Assembly: GCA_037951165.1 (NCBI GenBank)
Contig: JBBDHG010000098.1
Location: forward strand, 2,091,501 to 2,155,500
DNA from: Lophius americanus
Taxonomy: Eukaryota > Chordata > Actinopteri > Lophiiformes > Lophiidae
DNA: 64,000 nt
Direction of reading: 5' to 3'
Part shown: in pieces, positions 43,886 to 55,125 of the stretch
Numbering within the stretch: position 1 is the first letter of the stretch
How the letters are laid out: every line of letters begins with the position of its first letter
Notes under the pieces: model-generated
Database searches by the model: none
Told to the model about the DNA's origin: nothing
The model's input: only the letters and a program-made list of their open reading frames with translations
Made by a program: the position numbers and the translations under genes

Positions 43886-44939
43886 TTACTCAGACTGGCA
43901 CGTCTGCTTAGAAATACTGGACCATTGTTTTCTCCCTCATTTCAATGTTTTTTGAAGCACAGTGACAAAACTAGTTTTGCTGAGGGAGTGTGTTACTGTA
44001 ATATGAGCGGTATTTTGGTTAGGATTGCATTTATCTATTGATTGTGAAATACAGGAGTGTCCAAGAGTGTGTGCAATACTGTATTCAGTACGTGGAACAT
44101 TGTGTCTTGACTAGAATATAAATGAGGGATTGGATATTGTGATATATTGGTTTCTGCAACTTGTCGGTGTTATGTCCTTATCTTGTTATCTTGTGAATAT
44201 GATGTTATTGCACAGAAGAAAAGCACTGACACAGAGTTTCCTTGCAGTGCAAATAAAATACTTTATCTTACTTTCAGTGAGAATCAAATAACATTTAATG
44301 AGTGAAACAAGAACAACGCCATGTCCGAGTGATTCCATGTAGGAGCTGAAATGAACAGACATTCGGGACTTAGATTTGTAAATGATCATAAAAATGTTTT
44401 TTCATTTTCAAATGCATGGTTACAAAAGTAGAAAATACAGTCCATGAGACAAACTTCCAGAGAAAACGCATGTTTGCAGGAGCCTTTTTGTAGCGCATGT
44501 GTTCACGTAACTCCACTTAACGCAACCCAGTAAAAAAACGTTTGAAATTGGAATAAGAACTGTTTGATCCACACTGACGAGTACAATCTATCTTATCCAT
44601 CACACACTTCAGTCTTACTGCTTATCTTAGAACCAACACAGCTGTATTTTCCATGGTCAGCTACCACATTGTTCAGGTGAACATGTGTGAACCCAGTGAT
44701 GGGTTGATCTCAGAATGTGTTCCTGCACATTGTTGGTGCGTTGACCAACAGATGCCCGGTCTAAAGTCAATGATGCCGAAACATCACAGGGTAACTTAGT
44801 TACATGCATATTTATTTGTTTACAATAATAGTGTATATCCTTTATTACCACTTTAAAGTTGTAAAATTTGTTAAATTAGATCCCTCCATGTTAACCCTGC
44901 TTGATAATGGATCATTGTCTTAAGGACCCTACAAAATGT
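43886..44939. other. No gene recognised
   Basis: Short frames only. Confidence 0.5.
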
Positions 44940-44941
44940 AA

Positions 44942-45005
44942 ACTGCGGCGGCGGTCCGGGAATTGAACCACGCACCATCTGATTGGGAGAGGATTGCTCC
45001 ACCTC
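44942..45005 (-). repeat. tRNA-related repeat head fragment
   Basis: On the plus strand 'ggtccgggaattgaaccacg' and 'gattgctccacctcatgcat' is the complement of a box-B/box-A-like head. It is very short. Confidence 0.4.
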
Positions 45006-45072
45006 ATGCATCACATGCGGTACGAAAACGTCCTCTCTGACATCTTCTTAAAGCCAAGTTTTTTATTTTTAG

Positions 45073-45222
45073 TGGATTACACCCACAACTGTGATGGGTT
45101 AATCCGAACGTCTTTTTCTAATTTGGGAAGAGTTTTAAGGTGGATTTTTTATCCATCACTGATGGCTGACACTCCTCATCGACAACAACAACAGTTTTCG
45201 AGGCCTCAGCATAGATTAATAG
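45073..45222 (+). CDS. Candidate internal exon, 150 nt
   Basis: A pyrimidine-rich acceptor (gttttttatttttag) precedes 45073, and a consensus donor (ttaatag/gtaagt) follows 45222. The length is divisible by three. Only one of the three forward frames is open; it reads DYTHNCDGLIRTSFSNLG near the start and ends PQHRLIG, entering and leaving at the same codon phase. The peptide has Arg/Gln-rich and aromatic (WIFYPSL) parts but no domain I recognise. Both splice sites are close to textbook, which is the main support. Confidence 0.35.
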
Positions 45223-46867
45223 GTAAGTAACAACAGCACATTAATAATGACGGATTTATTTAGTACAATCTTCAAAAAGAAGCTTCGGTTCAGGAATGAA
45301 ATGGCAGTTGTTATGATAACAATGTAGCCCTGCTAATAGGGTATAAGACAATGTGCAATGTCTTATACCCCAATGAAATAGTAAATAATCATGACCTTAT
45401 GTTATACACAATATCACTGAGATTACTTCTATAGTGTCCAGTCAGTAAGATGATTCAACAGTAGAGCTACTGTCCCTCAAATTGCTGAAAAAAAGTGAAT
45501 GTCGGTTCTGACAAAAGGTGTCTGATGTCGGAGCTGATTTGGTGGAAAACACAATATCATGACAAAGAGAGAGTTTTAATGTAAGGGCCGATGGGTGTAT
45601 GTGGAATACTGACTAACCCAACGGGGGATATCAGACTCAGTCTACCTGCTCTCTTGGTGATGGGAGCAGGCGGCAGCTTACCTTAATGCATTATTTACAT
45701 CTCCCCACAGAGCCGATCTAATGTAAAAAGTGAATGTTGTCATACACTGACCCGTCTGTCAAGCGAATAGTTTGGAGTAAAGTAGCTGACCTTCATATAA
45801 ATACAGAGACTAGCGGGGAGTGGGAGTGTGTCGAATATGTATCAGATAAAATACTGGATTCAGCTGGATGAAAATGTAAATGCTGACGTTAGAGAGTATG
45901 TGTGCTGTTAATCAACATTTTCTCAGCCCTTTTTTGGCTTTATTGACTTTTGTTCAGGTCTTTATTGGTCAGTGGTAAAGTAACATTTTGCTGCATGCAG
46001 ACAGTAACACAGGAACCCAACAACACTAATAAACACCGGTACTTTACTTTATGCCTGGTGTCTCATCAAGGATTCGGATAATAAGTCAGTATCGAGACAT
46101 CTGTGTGTCAAAATATGGAACAGCTTTTTCATGAAACACCAACAAAAGTAGGAATATGCATGATAATTGAATTTAGAGTGAAGTAGCTGTTATTTGTTTG
46201 CACACCCACACATTTCTGCTTCCTCTCCTGCCTCAGAAAAGGTAAAATATACAACACACTCACTCCCCATGACTGGTTTAATACTGGCAGCCTTCATATC
46301 ATGGTACACACACACACTCACAAGTACACACACACACATAAACACACACTCTCACACATACACGTACACACAACCCTGAGAATGTCTTCAACTCCGTGTC
46401 ATTTGTTTGTATGCAGCTGCTTCTCACACTGTGATGATGTAGACGGCCCAACTATAGGCAGCACAGCGCAAATTGGGACTCTTTTGTCCCAGTCACTCCA
46501 TGTGATGGGAGTGAATAGATGTTTAGGAATTTAGTCTAAAGCAGTAGGAGAATAAATGAACAGCAGTGAGAGGATTTACCTGGTAAATGAAAGTGAAGAA
46601 AAATGAAGAACAGATTCGGGATTATATTCTGAATAAACTCACTAAATAGGATTTATGTTAAAACTATTCTCTTTGGAATTATTTAAACTTCCACAAAGTT
46701 TCTTTTTTTTTACCAGTAATTAACATACTTACAATGAATCGGCAATTCATCATATCACAGCAGGATTGAGGATATCTTGAAATTATCATCGCCATGTCCG
46801 CCACATTATGGTATCCGCCATCGCAGATCCTTCGTTTTAATAAAATAAATGAAAATGGAATGGTACA
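45223..46867. other. No gene; hairpin at 45339-45370; CA-rich tract at 46303-46372
   Basis: gggtataagaca (45339-45350) and tgtcttataccc (45359-45370) form a perfect 12-bp stem around an 8-base loop. An interrupted CA repeat explains the Thr/His-rich frames near 46200-46500. Confidence 0.5.
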
Positions 46868-47150
46868 TTGAGTTTGGGTGGGGGGGTTTCAGGCCATAAT
46901 TTCTCCACTGTTGGTCCGATTTAATCAAAATTTGATGCACATGAATCGACTCGAGGAGATTTATCTCAGATGTATCTTGTGTTACTCTCATAGTTCATAT
47001 TTTACTCACTAGCTGGAGCTGGAGCTCTTTATTGTAGCCCTGTTTCTCAGAAATAACTTCATATTTTATTTGAGGAACGCAATCAGGGGGAAAGTTTGTA
47101 CAACGCAGAGGATTAGGGTCTTTCAGGGATATACTCTGGCTGTCGGGAAA
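46868..47150 (-). repeat. U1 interspersed repeat, copy 9
   Basis: This copy has the best-preserved central and 5' blocks in reverse: 'caggccataatttctccact', 'gttggtccgatttaatcaaa', 'gcacatgaatcgactcgagg', 'catattttactcactagctg', 'tttgaggaacgcaatcaggg' and 'atactctggctgtcggg'. Confidence 0.82.
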
Positions 47151-47733
47151 GACAGAATAGTCTTGGTTACATCATATTATGAAACATCGACTAAAACCCT
47201 TGTTGAGAATTGTACCAGATTGTACCTGGTAACACGTAAGTTTCTGTGAATATATGGTCCCTGTTTGGTCATTGATATTCACTAATATTGAACGATACAG
47301 TAATAGACTCCTCATACCCAATGCCTGGACCTGATGTGTACTTTTGTCTTTGTCTGAAACTAACACATCATGTATTTCTAAGTCAATATTTAGCAGCTTG
47401 GTCGTTGACAAAAGTAGTTTAATCTCACCTTTTACTTCTTCATTGCTGAAATGACAGCAACTCCTCTCTTGATGGTATATGTGCAGGTATCCAGGTTTTT
47501 GAAGTGATACCTTTTGCAAAAAAAGGAATAAAAATTGTGAGTGAGAGCTACGGTAATTAGATCAGCATTCAGATGCAGCCTTGACGGATCTAGATTGTCC
47601 TCACCCTTGGATCTGTTTCGGATTAAATGTCCAGTTTATTAGAAATGTCACCTTCACTCATGGCTTTAGAAGAGAATTTTTATTGCCAGAGAAAGTATTT
47701 GGTGTTGCACCAACAGATGGAGAGCCAGTCCTT
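47151..47733. other. No gene recognised
   Basis: A 115-codon minus-strand frame (47172-47519) has no motifs and no splice borders I trust. Confidence 0.4.
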
Positions 47734-47797
47734 AATAATAATAATACATTTAATTTATAATGCACTTTACATTTGGATCAAATCTCAAAGTGCTAAA
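47734..47797 (-). repeat. L2-type LINE 3' tail
   Basis: 'aataataataatacatttaa' followed by 'acatttggatcaaatctcaa' is near-identical to the tails at 25355 and 30742, but here less than 70 bp of the element is present. Confidence 0.8.
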
Positions 47798-48339
47798 AAT
47801 CCTTAAATCTATGACTAGCTCTTTATTTTTTGATGATAATGTTTTCAAAAAAGATTTTGGGGGCAATACATAACAATATCTTGAAGTTTGTATTATGCTG
47901 TTATCAAATTATGTAATGAATGTTTGCGTTAAGAGAGAGGACTTTTAAATGTCTGTGTGTAGCAACCTTATGACAAAAGGAATTTTAAAATAAGACTTTG
48001 CAAACATCAGACTGGGGCTCATGTAAAACCTCTTCTGTAAGAAAAAACTGATTTCAGTGTGTCTCAAATGGCTCTTGGATGTAATTGCATTTAGCTTTGG
48101 TCCTATCCAACCAAGATGGATGAAGATCCTCAATAAATACAGAAAGCTTTAGTGTTGTTTTGCACAGACAGACTTTTCATCGGGTGGCCTAGTTGGAACG
48201 ATGAAGGAAGAAAAAGTATTTTTCTCCTTAGTAAGAAGTCAGAAAATGAATGGCTTCATGAAAGGCCTGATTTCAGACGGCAAATCCATGAGGAGGATGG
48301 ACCGGACCGGACCAGCCACTAAGAATGACTGCTTATTCT
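47798..48339. other. No gene recognised
   Basis: Short frames only. A small ggaccggaccggacc tandem lies near 48300. Confidence 0.5.
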
Positions 48340-48857
48340 GTTTGTGTTGAAATGCTTTAATGTACAAAATATCAGAGTTTGGGAGGTTGTTAAGGCGAGA
48401 GTATTAACTTCTTGGAGAAAGCTGCGTTCAGCTTTCATGCATCAAATGTTTTTAACAAGCTCCCAGAAAACTGCAGGACTGTTCCGACTGTCAGTTCTTT
48501 TAAATCAAAGCTTAAAAACTTTCTTATTTGCCGCCGCCTTCTATTAAATCTTTAAACTATTCATATTTCTGTTTCTCCTATGCAATACTGTTAAGGAGAA
48601 CAGTGAATTATGTCTGACATCAAACGGGCTTCGTTGATTTTCTTCTAATCTTGCTTTCATTTATTTATTTTTGAAAATATGTAACTTGTTTTTAATCTCT
48701 TAATGTTTTACAACAGTTTTAAACTATGTCTTAATGTTTTTTTTCCCAATTTGTTGCAATCCTCTTGATTGTTTGTGTAAAGGACTTTGAATTGCCCTGT
48801 TGCTGAAATGTTCTGTATAAATAGAGTTGACTTGCTTTGCCTTGCCTTACTGGTTAT
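48340..48857 (+). mobile_element. LINE 3' end (L2/CR1-like), truncated
   Basis: In one frame around 48446-48545 the DNA encodes VFNKLPENCRTVPTVSSF followed by KSKLKNFL, the C-terminus of the RT-ORF protein in several teleost LINEs. Downstream is an AT-rich 3' UTR ending 'aaaggactttgaattgccct', 'tgctgaaatgttctgtataa' and a cttg/ccttgc repeat tail. It is a different family from the (ATA)n-tailed L2 copies. Confidence 0.75.
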
Positions 48858-51304
48858 AACCGTATCTCTGAATATATTTTATATTATATGAGTACTTAAT
48901 GAATGTATACCCATGACACCTTAAGATCTCCTTGCAGTCCACACCTATCTCTAAAGGAAATAAAAAAATTATTGCTTTTGATTCTCCATCTGTCCGGAAA
49001 ACATCTTGAGACACCTGAAGCCTTTGGGTTTGCAGCCGTCATCAATACCAGCTGTCAATCACTCCCCTCGGTGGAGAGAACCTTCTGCTTTACGCTCTCC
49101 ACCAGTCACTAGAAATTGGACTAAAAAAAGAGCTTACGTTTATTGCATTCAGCCGGGGGTGTCAGATGAAGTCATCTTCGGTCCATATCTGTGCTGCGGC
49201 TCTCCACAGCAGCATCGGCCCTAATCAGGATGGCAGCCACCTTTATATCCTGCAACACACTGAAGCGCTATCGATCAGAAGCAGCTCTCAGCAGGGACAC
49301 CTGTGACGGGAGAGTGAGGAGCTCTTATCACTCTTAAAGCATGTATTGATCAGCAGTATAAGATAGATGCATTTCCAAAAAGGTGTCATCTGTCATTTTT
49401 GGTGCAGCAGCATGATGAGCCCCGCCGTTGGGGGAGAGTGTCCCTCCGCTTTGACCAGAACCCCATTGTTTTATTTTCAGATGACCTGTTATACCAAAAA
49501 CACACAAGGATGGGTTTTACATAATCAGATAACTCAGTACTAGAAATCTAACTATCTATATCCATCCATCTAAGCAGTCTACTTACATACCCTCTACTTA
49601 GTTTAACACATTCATTCATTTTATTTTAGTTGGATGGCCATAAGGCTCCATATAACACCTAGATGGAAAAGGATGTGTGTCATGTGGAAAGGAGCCAAAC
49701 ATTGTGAGACATGAGCAGATAATCACACAGAAACTCTCAGTCTGTGGAGGAGGAACACTCCAGCCTCCTCTGAGCTGTAATCCCACATAGTTTCAGCCAT
49801 CTGCACCGCTCCTCTCTATATGCTACTGTTTTTAGACGCAGCTCTTCCCCTGGCAGACACATGCCCACAGATCTGAAGGGAATTGACCGATGTATCAACT
49901 GCAGGGTGGTGTCGTCTTGTGCTCTGTATCCCTGCACAGTCTGGATTTGAAAGCTTATACTGGGTCGATGGAGGAAAATCCAGACTATGACTGAAACTAT
50001 AAGATCCAAGGCTGAACAAGACGCTTTGGGCTAGATCACTCCATCCAGTTGAACATTCCTGGATAAGCTTTTCTGGGAGGCGTCCTGGTGTCCCTCAAAT
50101 GCCAAATCCATCTCAACTGGCTGCTTTCAATGAAAAGAGCAGCAGCTCAGCTAGAGAGACATACTGTAGATGCGGACGCAGTAACTGCGAGATATCTACG
50201 GATAAATGCTCATTAAGCATCTTGAGTGTGCTTCCACAGACACTGCAGTGCCACTAATGTTCAGCAGACCTGCCGCCGATGAGGCATTTGGATCGCTAAT
50301 TACAGCCTCTTTGGTATCACAATAAACTGATGCTGGATCGACCGTATTTAGCTCAATTAGACACTTTAAACTCATCAGGCAGATGAATCTCTTATTGGGA
50401 AATCTCACATTAGCGCCTGTTGGACAGTCAGCAAACATATCATTATCATCATCACAGCTGTAGAGTGTACCACGATTAGATTGCCGTTATATTTTCTTTT
50501 TCTGACAGAAGGTTCTGGATAGTGTTTGTTTCTTGGTCTCCTATCTGGTTTGTCATTTTGCTTTGCGTCTGTATTTCTCACTTTGTGCTGAGTTTTTTTG
50601 TGAGAGTGATTGATTCAATTTTGTGCTCCTGCTGTTTTGCCGGCCTGCTTCCTTTTCCCCTCCTATATTCCTCCTTGGGTTCTCAGTAAATTACCTTCAT
50701 ATCCTCTTTGCCACAGCAGCACCCTTTATTTACTCCCAGCCTAAATACCTACACGGAGAATCTTATATATTTTACTAAGCTGTGCAGCTGGTGTATTTAT
50801 GGGCATTGGGGATGCTACATAACAGATATGGCAGTGGCCAGGTGCAACTTAATATTGGATTGCAATAACGTGTGTCTTGTCAATTTAATTAGTTTAGCAC
50901 CACATCACAACAAAAAGTTATCTTCAGACTCTTTTTCCAAAAGGGAAGTGTGACGGTGAACACGATATACTTCAATTCCCCTGTCAGCGCGCACTTGTAC
51001 TTTTCTAACTTAACTTTATTTTAACATCATATAGGTAATGTTAATTGGCAAAGAATAAGATGAAATAAATTTGGTCAGGTTTTTGAGGCTCATGGTTCAA
51101 GGTGAGTTTGAAAACTAAGTGCAACGTCAGTCCCGTCCCTGGTTCATGGGAAGATAACATTCTAGCTGAGTTATGCTCAATGTGGTTCAGTATAGCAAAG
51201 ACAAATTCTGCAGTTGTATAACCGACAAACAAACAGAATCGAGGAGACAAATTAAAAAATCTCTAAACTAGTCGTTAAAGATCAACTCTTACAAAGACAT
51301 ATTC
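48858..51304. other. No gene recognised
   Basis: Several frames of 70-90 codons, none with motifs. The segment 50196-50440 is open on the minus strand for 80 codons and contains TAATTAGC- and ATTAATGAGC-like homeodomain sites; it may be a conserved non-coding block but no evidence beyond composition is available. Confidence 0.35.
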
Positions 51305-51720
51305 ACATCCCCGAAAGTATGCAATATTACCGAATGGTCATCGGCACCTGTCCACAGATCCTGTGCATTAATGCGATAACTCAAAAACGTTTTCTTTTCA
51401 AATTTTATACACTCACACACCCTAATGCAACAAAGACCTGGATTGACTTTGGGAATGGTTGGTTTTTATTTCAGACACTATAAGGGGAGCTTATCTACAA
51501 AGATTTTGGGACATAATTTCTCAACTATTAGGTTCGATTTTGTCCAAATCCGCTGCATATGAATTGACTCGAAGGATCTTTACCACATTTTACTCACTGG
51601 GCGGAACTTTTATTCTTTTTTTACAAAACAACCCTGTTTTCAGAACACAAGTTAATAAACGTTGGTCTGAATATGAATGAATGAGTCTTGGGGAAGGCAG
51701 TGTAGGCCTAGTTTATACTG
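51305..51720 (-). repeat. U1 interspersed repeat, copy 10
   Basis: In reverse orientation: 'atccccgaaagtatgcaata' with 'ttaccgaatggtcatcggca' (3' end), 'gcgataactcaaaaacg', 'gggacataatttctcaacta', 'tgcatatgaattgactcgaa', 'cacattttactcactgggcg'. Like copy 7 it is nearly full length. Confidence 0.8.
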
Positions 51721-52748
51721 CTACACGACACTCAGATACCAGCACCATCATTTGGAGACAATCGAGAAAATGTCTTTAATGATCTACAAATTTTGTACCT
51801 TACTGGTTAAATGTAATTGTTAGATACATTGTATTTAATTGAAAGTTATTTTCTGCTGCAATAACATTGACCAAGAAAATTTTCTATTCAGAAAAACCCC
51901 CAACTTGCCCAAAGCAAGGCTTGAGATTCCTATTTGCAGTCCAGGGGGGCAATCCAAGAGGAAAAAAAGATTATAGTTCCGAGTGAGAGCGTAGCCACCG
52001 AGAGACTCGACACTGAGTGGACTACTGAGAGGAAAGCCTGGGTCGATATACTGCTGAGGACGAGGTAATGATGTTCAGGTGTAACAGTCCCAGGGGCTCA
52101 GGAGGCGGAAGGAGCGGCCTTGCTCAAAGACTCACCAACAACACACAAAGGGTTCTCCTCACTTCATCAACATGTCTTCTCACTGCTCTCCCTTGGGTCT
52201 TGTCTTAACTTCTCTCGACGAGGTAGTGAGGAATCTCTCCCTGTAAGTGCAAAGATATATTATCTTTCAAACTTACCCAAATGCCATTTGATGTCTGTTT
52301 TCTTTACTTATTTGACTTCATGCTCATACATATAGCAGCTACAGCTACAGGAGGATTGGGGGATTTTGAACCCTGGACCCCATGCAAAAGTGAAAGATCT
52401 GACAAAACCTCCCAACGACACCATCATGCTGTTAGGACTTAGGAGACTCAGGTTCAATTGTCTCATTGGTGTTTTTTTTTTGTTTATTTACAATCATCTT
52501 CATCTTTTCAAAAGAACCTGTCTTAGGTTACGGTTATAGATCTTGTCCGATGGGCCAGAATCAGAGATGGGGAGCTTGATTGGTCCCATAGCTGGAATGG
52601 TTAAAAAAGGAGGGACAGCCCAGTATGGAACATTGTTGAAGATTGTGTGTGTGTGTACATTAGTGACTTTTCATCTATATTGTCTTTTAGCTTGATATTC
52701 ATTATGACCTGTATGTTCTCACATGCACTTTGTCAGTATTTATTACTC
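51721..52748. other. No gene recognised
   Basis: Short frames only. Confidence 0.5.
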
Positions 52749-52965
52749 CCGGGTCAAATCGACCAGAACACCACGAACATGTCTAAAATGATGAGGGAGT
52801 GTAAGGTCGGTCTTCTTTGACATTTTGTTGTTTTCTTTCTATAGTGTGTTCTAAACATTAAAAAAAAAGCTTAATGCCACAGAGATCAGGTTGAAAAAAT
52901 GCTCGGCTCTATCTTAAAAAAAATATTATATGTGTCAATTTGACCCGAACAAAACATAAGGGTGG
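52749..52965. mobile_element. Possible decayed non-autonomous piggyBac-like element
   Basis: 'cccgggtcaaatcgacc' (52748-52764) and 'gtcaatttgacccgaac' (52934-52950) with 'aaaacataaggg' following resemble, as an inverted pair, the subterminal palindromes and tip of the piggyBac element at 15767-17709. No TTAA borders survive. About 215 bp with no coding potential, as expected of a MITE. Confidence 0.35.
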
Positions 52966-53944
52966 AAACTTGTTGAAATGTCTTGTGCATAATGTGAGTA
53001 ATTAGATGCAGGTAAACATGAAGTGGAATAAACATGCAAGATACAACTGACTGAATTAAACACATCCCTTTTTTTGTCCTTTTATGTTCTTTCTATAGAT
53101 CATAAAAATGCTCCAGGTCTGGATTCATGTAAAGTTACCGCGTATTCTCATACCATCATTATTATTGTTTTATCATGAGTCCCATCATTATTATTCACTG
53201 CAGTATCTGACAGGTCTGTCCCAGCAGCTGGTGCTGCCATCCCCTCCTGCTCAGCCCTGTAGAATCGGACCGGTGTGACTCTATGACAGGTGGCCACAGT
53301 TTATTTCCAGACGGGCTCTTGGGACTTTTGCTGCAGTCTGGACATTTACCCTGCGCTTACTCACAGTGTCACTGCGAATCTGCAGTGAGGCCCGCCTGGG
53401 AAATATCAGGATGACAGATGAGGGTGTGGGAGCTGCTGGTGAGTGCATCCGACACCAGGATGAACATGTATAACATCTCAGTCCCTCGGTCCCAACGCCG
53501 TCTGTGACAACCTCTGAATGTCAGACTCAGAGATTTACAGTCTACAGCCTGAGTGGGAGCCTGAGCAGCTCTGAACACGTTACAGAATGATTAGCGACTA
53601 GACTTACACCCTACCTCCCGTGAGCTATCACATTTAAACACCAACTTAGTATCGTGTCCACCAACATTTACCTTCTAATCATGCTACAGCATCTCTTCCG
53701 TTAGATTGGAATGGGCTAGCCTTAGCTCACCACACATGTCACTCAGCTTTGGGTGCTCGTAACCCTGCCTCCGGATCACCGCTTGTCCTTCCTTAGTTCA
53801 CTTTTGTAGGTACTAACCACTGCAGATCAGGATTAACCAACAAGACCATGTGCTGACCCAAATGTCTGTCCATCATACTTCGGCTCCTGTCAGATTCCAT
53901 CATATCCATATGCTTTCCCATTTTTCCTCCTTCATGCAGATATA
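52966..53944. other. No gene recognised
   Basis: Short frames only. Confidence 0.5.
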
Positions 53945-54025
53945 CTCTTTATCCAATACAGTGTATCCCACTCAATGACAGTCAGTGGTTTTGTTAGTGG
54001 TTATAATGTTATGAATGTTTGTTGG
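53945..54025 (-). mobile_element. Tc1-like terminal fragment
   Basis: 'gacagtcagtggttttgtta' and 'gtggttataatgttatgaat' are the inverted counterpart of the terminal region at 41645-41700. Only the end of the element is left. Confidence 0.6.
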
Positions 54026-54535
54026 AAATATTAATAATTGCCTCGATGTTGTTGAGTGCCTCGATCAGGTAGCAGAATTTTGTCCCGATTCAGTTCCCAT
54101 CATGTTGTTTTGCGTCATAATGTTCTTTTAAGTACAGGTACAGGTACAGTTAATAAGAACACGGTGTCCTGTTCTGCTGTAGGAGACTCACACCATGACC
54201 TTCAGTGACCGCCGTGTTGTCATAACAACCCTCCAGAGATTCTCAGTGGACTGCACCTAGAAAATCCAGTAACATTGAAATGGCTCACCTACTGTTTGGG
54301 AACTCTTGTTGAATGTATGATGTCTAAACTCTGGTCTGGGTGAGTCTCTATGATTTATACATTTATCACTTTGCAGGAGCTACCAGGAGGGCAAAGATAA
54401 AGGATTGTAACAAAAGCAGTGCAGTGGGCATGTGAGATCTGCTTATACTACAAATTTTGTGTACTAATGAGGTCGTACAGTGTGGTCCATATAGGCCTGT
54501 GGAAAATAAAGCTCCATTTCTGTCCTCTGGCCAAT
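54026..54535. other. No gene recognised
   Basis: Short frames only. An 'aagtacaggtacaggtacag' short tandem lies near 54131. Confidence 0.5.
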
Positions 54536-54818
54536 ATCGGGACATGGTGGTTCAGATGGTGGAGGGGTCTTTCACTTATATGAAGGTCGGGCATTCGAAG
54601 ACACTGAACCTCAAGTTGCTCCAAATGGCTGTTTCATTGTTGTTTGCATGATGGTGTGAATGGTTACGAATCCGGATGAACATGTGGCGAATGCATGTAT
54701 GAATGTTTGTGTGAATGGGTGAATGATGGCTAACAGTGTTAAGCGCTTTGAGTGGTCGAGCGGAGTAGAAAAGCGTTGTACAGTCCATTGAGTACAGTCC
54801 ATTTACCATTTATTTAAA
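54536..54818 (+). repeat. SINE/MITE-like teleost repeat, near complete
   Basis: From the head 'catggtggttcagatggtgg' through 'aagacactgaacctcaagtt', 'gaatgtttgtgtgaatgggt' and 'ttaagcgctttgagtggtcg' to the tail 'cagtccatttaccattt'. This block order is that of a very common teleost repeat. A decayed tRNA-like head is present. Confidence 0.75.
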
Positions 54819-54829
54819 GTAGGCCCATG

Positions 54830-55125
54830 CTGTTCCCCCTGAAGTTCTGTCTGAAAAACAGTGTTTTTAAATTTTTTTTTAAAAACTCTGACAAGTGAGT
54901 AAAATATAATATGTTTATATATATATATGTCATTGATCTCATAAAATTGATTGAAGTTATGGCCAAAAAACAGAATTATTTGTAAAAAAAAAAAAAACAT
55001 CACAGGAACTATAAAACCACCTTTCCCAAAATCGATCTATTTCTACCACACACTAAGATCTATTGGGATATAACATTTAAAAGTTTTTCTCACTAAGTTG
55101 CTGTTTGTTGGGATTGTGTTTAAAA
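54830..55125 (+). repeat. U1 interspersed repeat, copy 11 (degenerate)
   Basis: 'gttctgtctgaaaaacagtg', 'caagtgagtaaaatataata', 'ttgattgaagttatggcc', 'cacactaagatctattggga' and 'taaaagtttttctcacta' follow U1 order, with an AT expansion at 54913-54929 and an A-run at 54985-54998. Confidence 0.65.
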
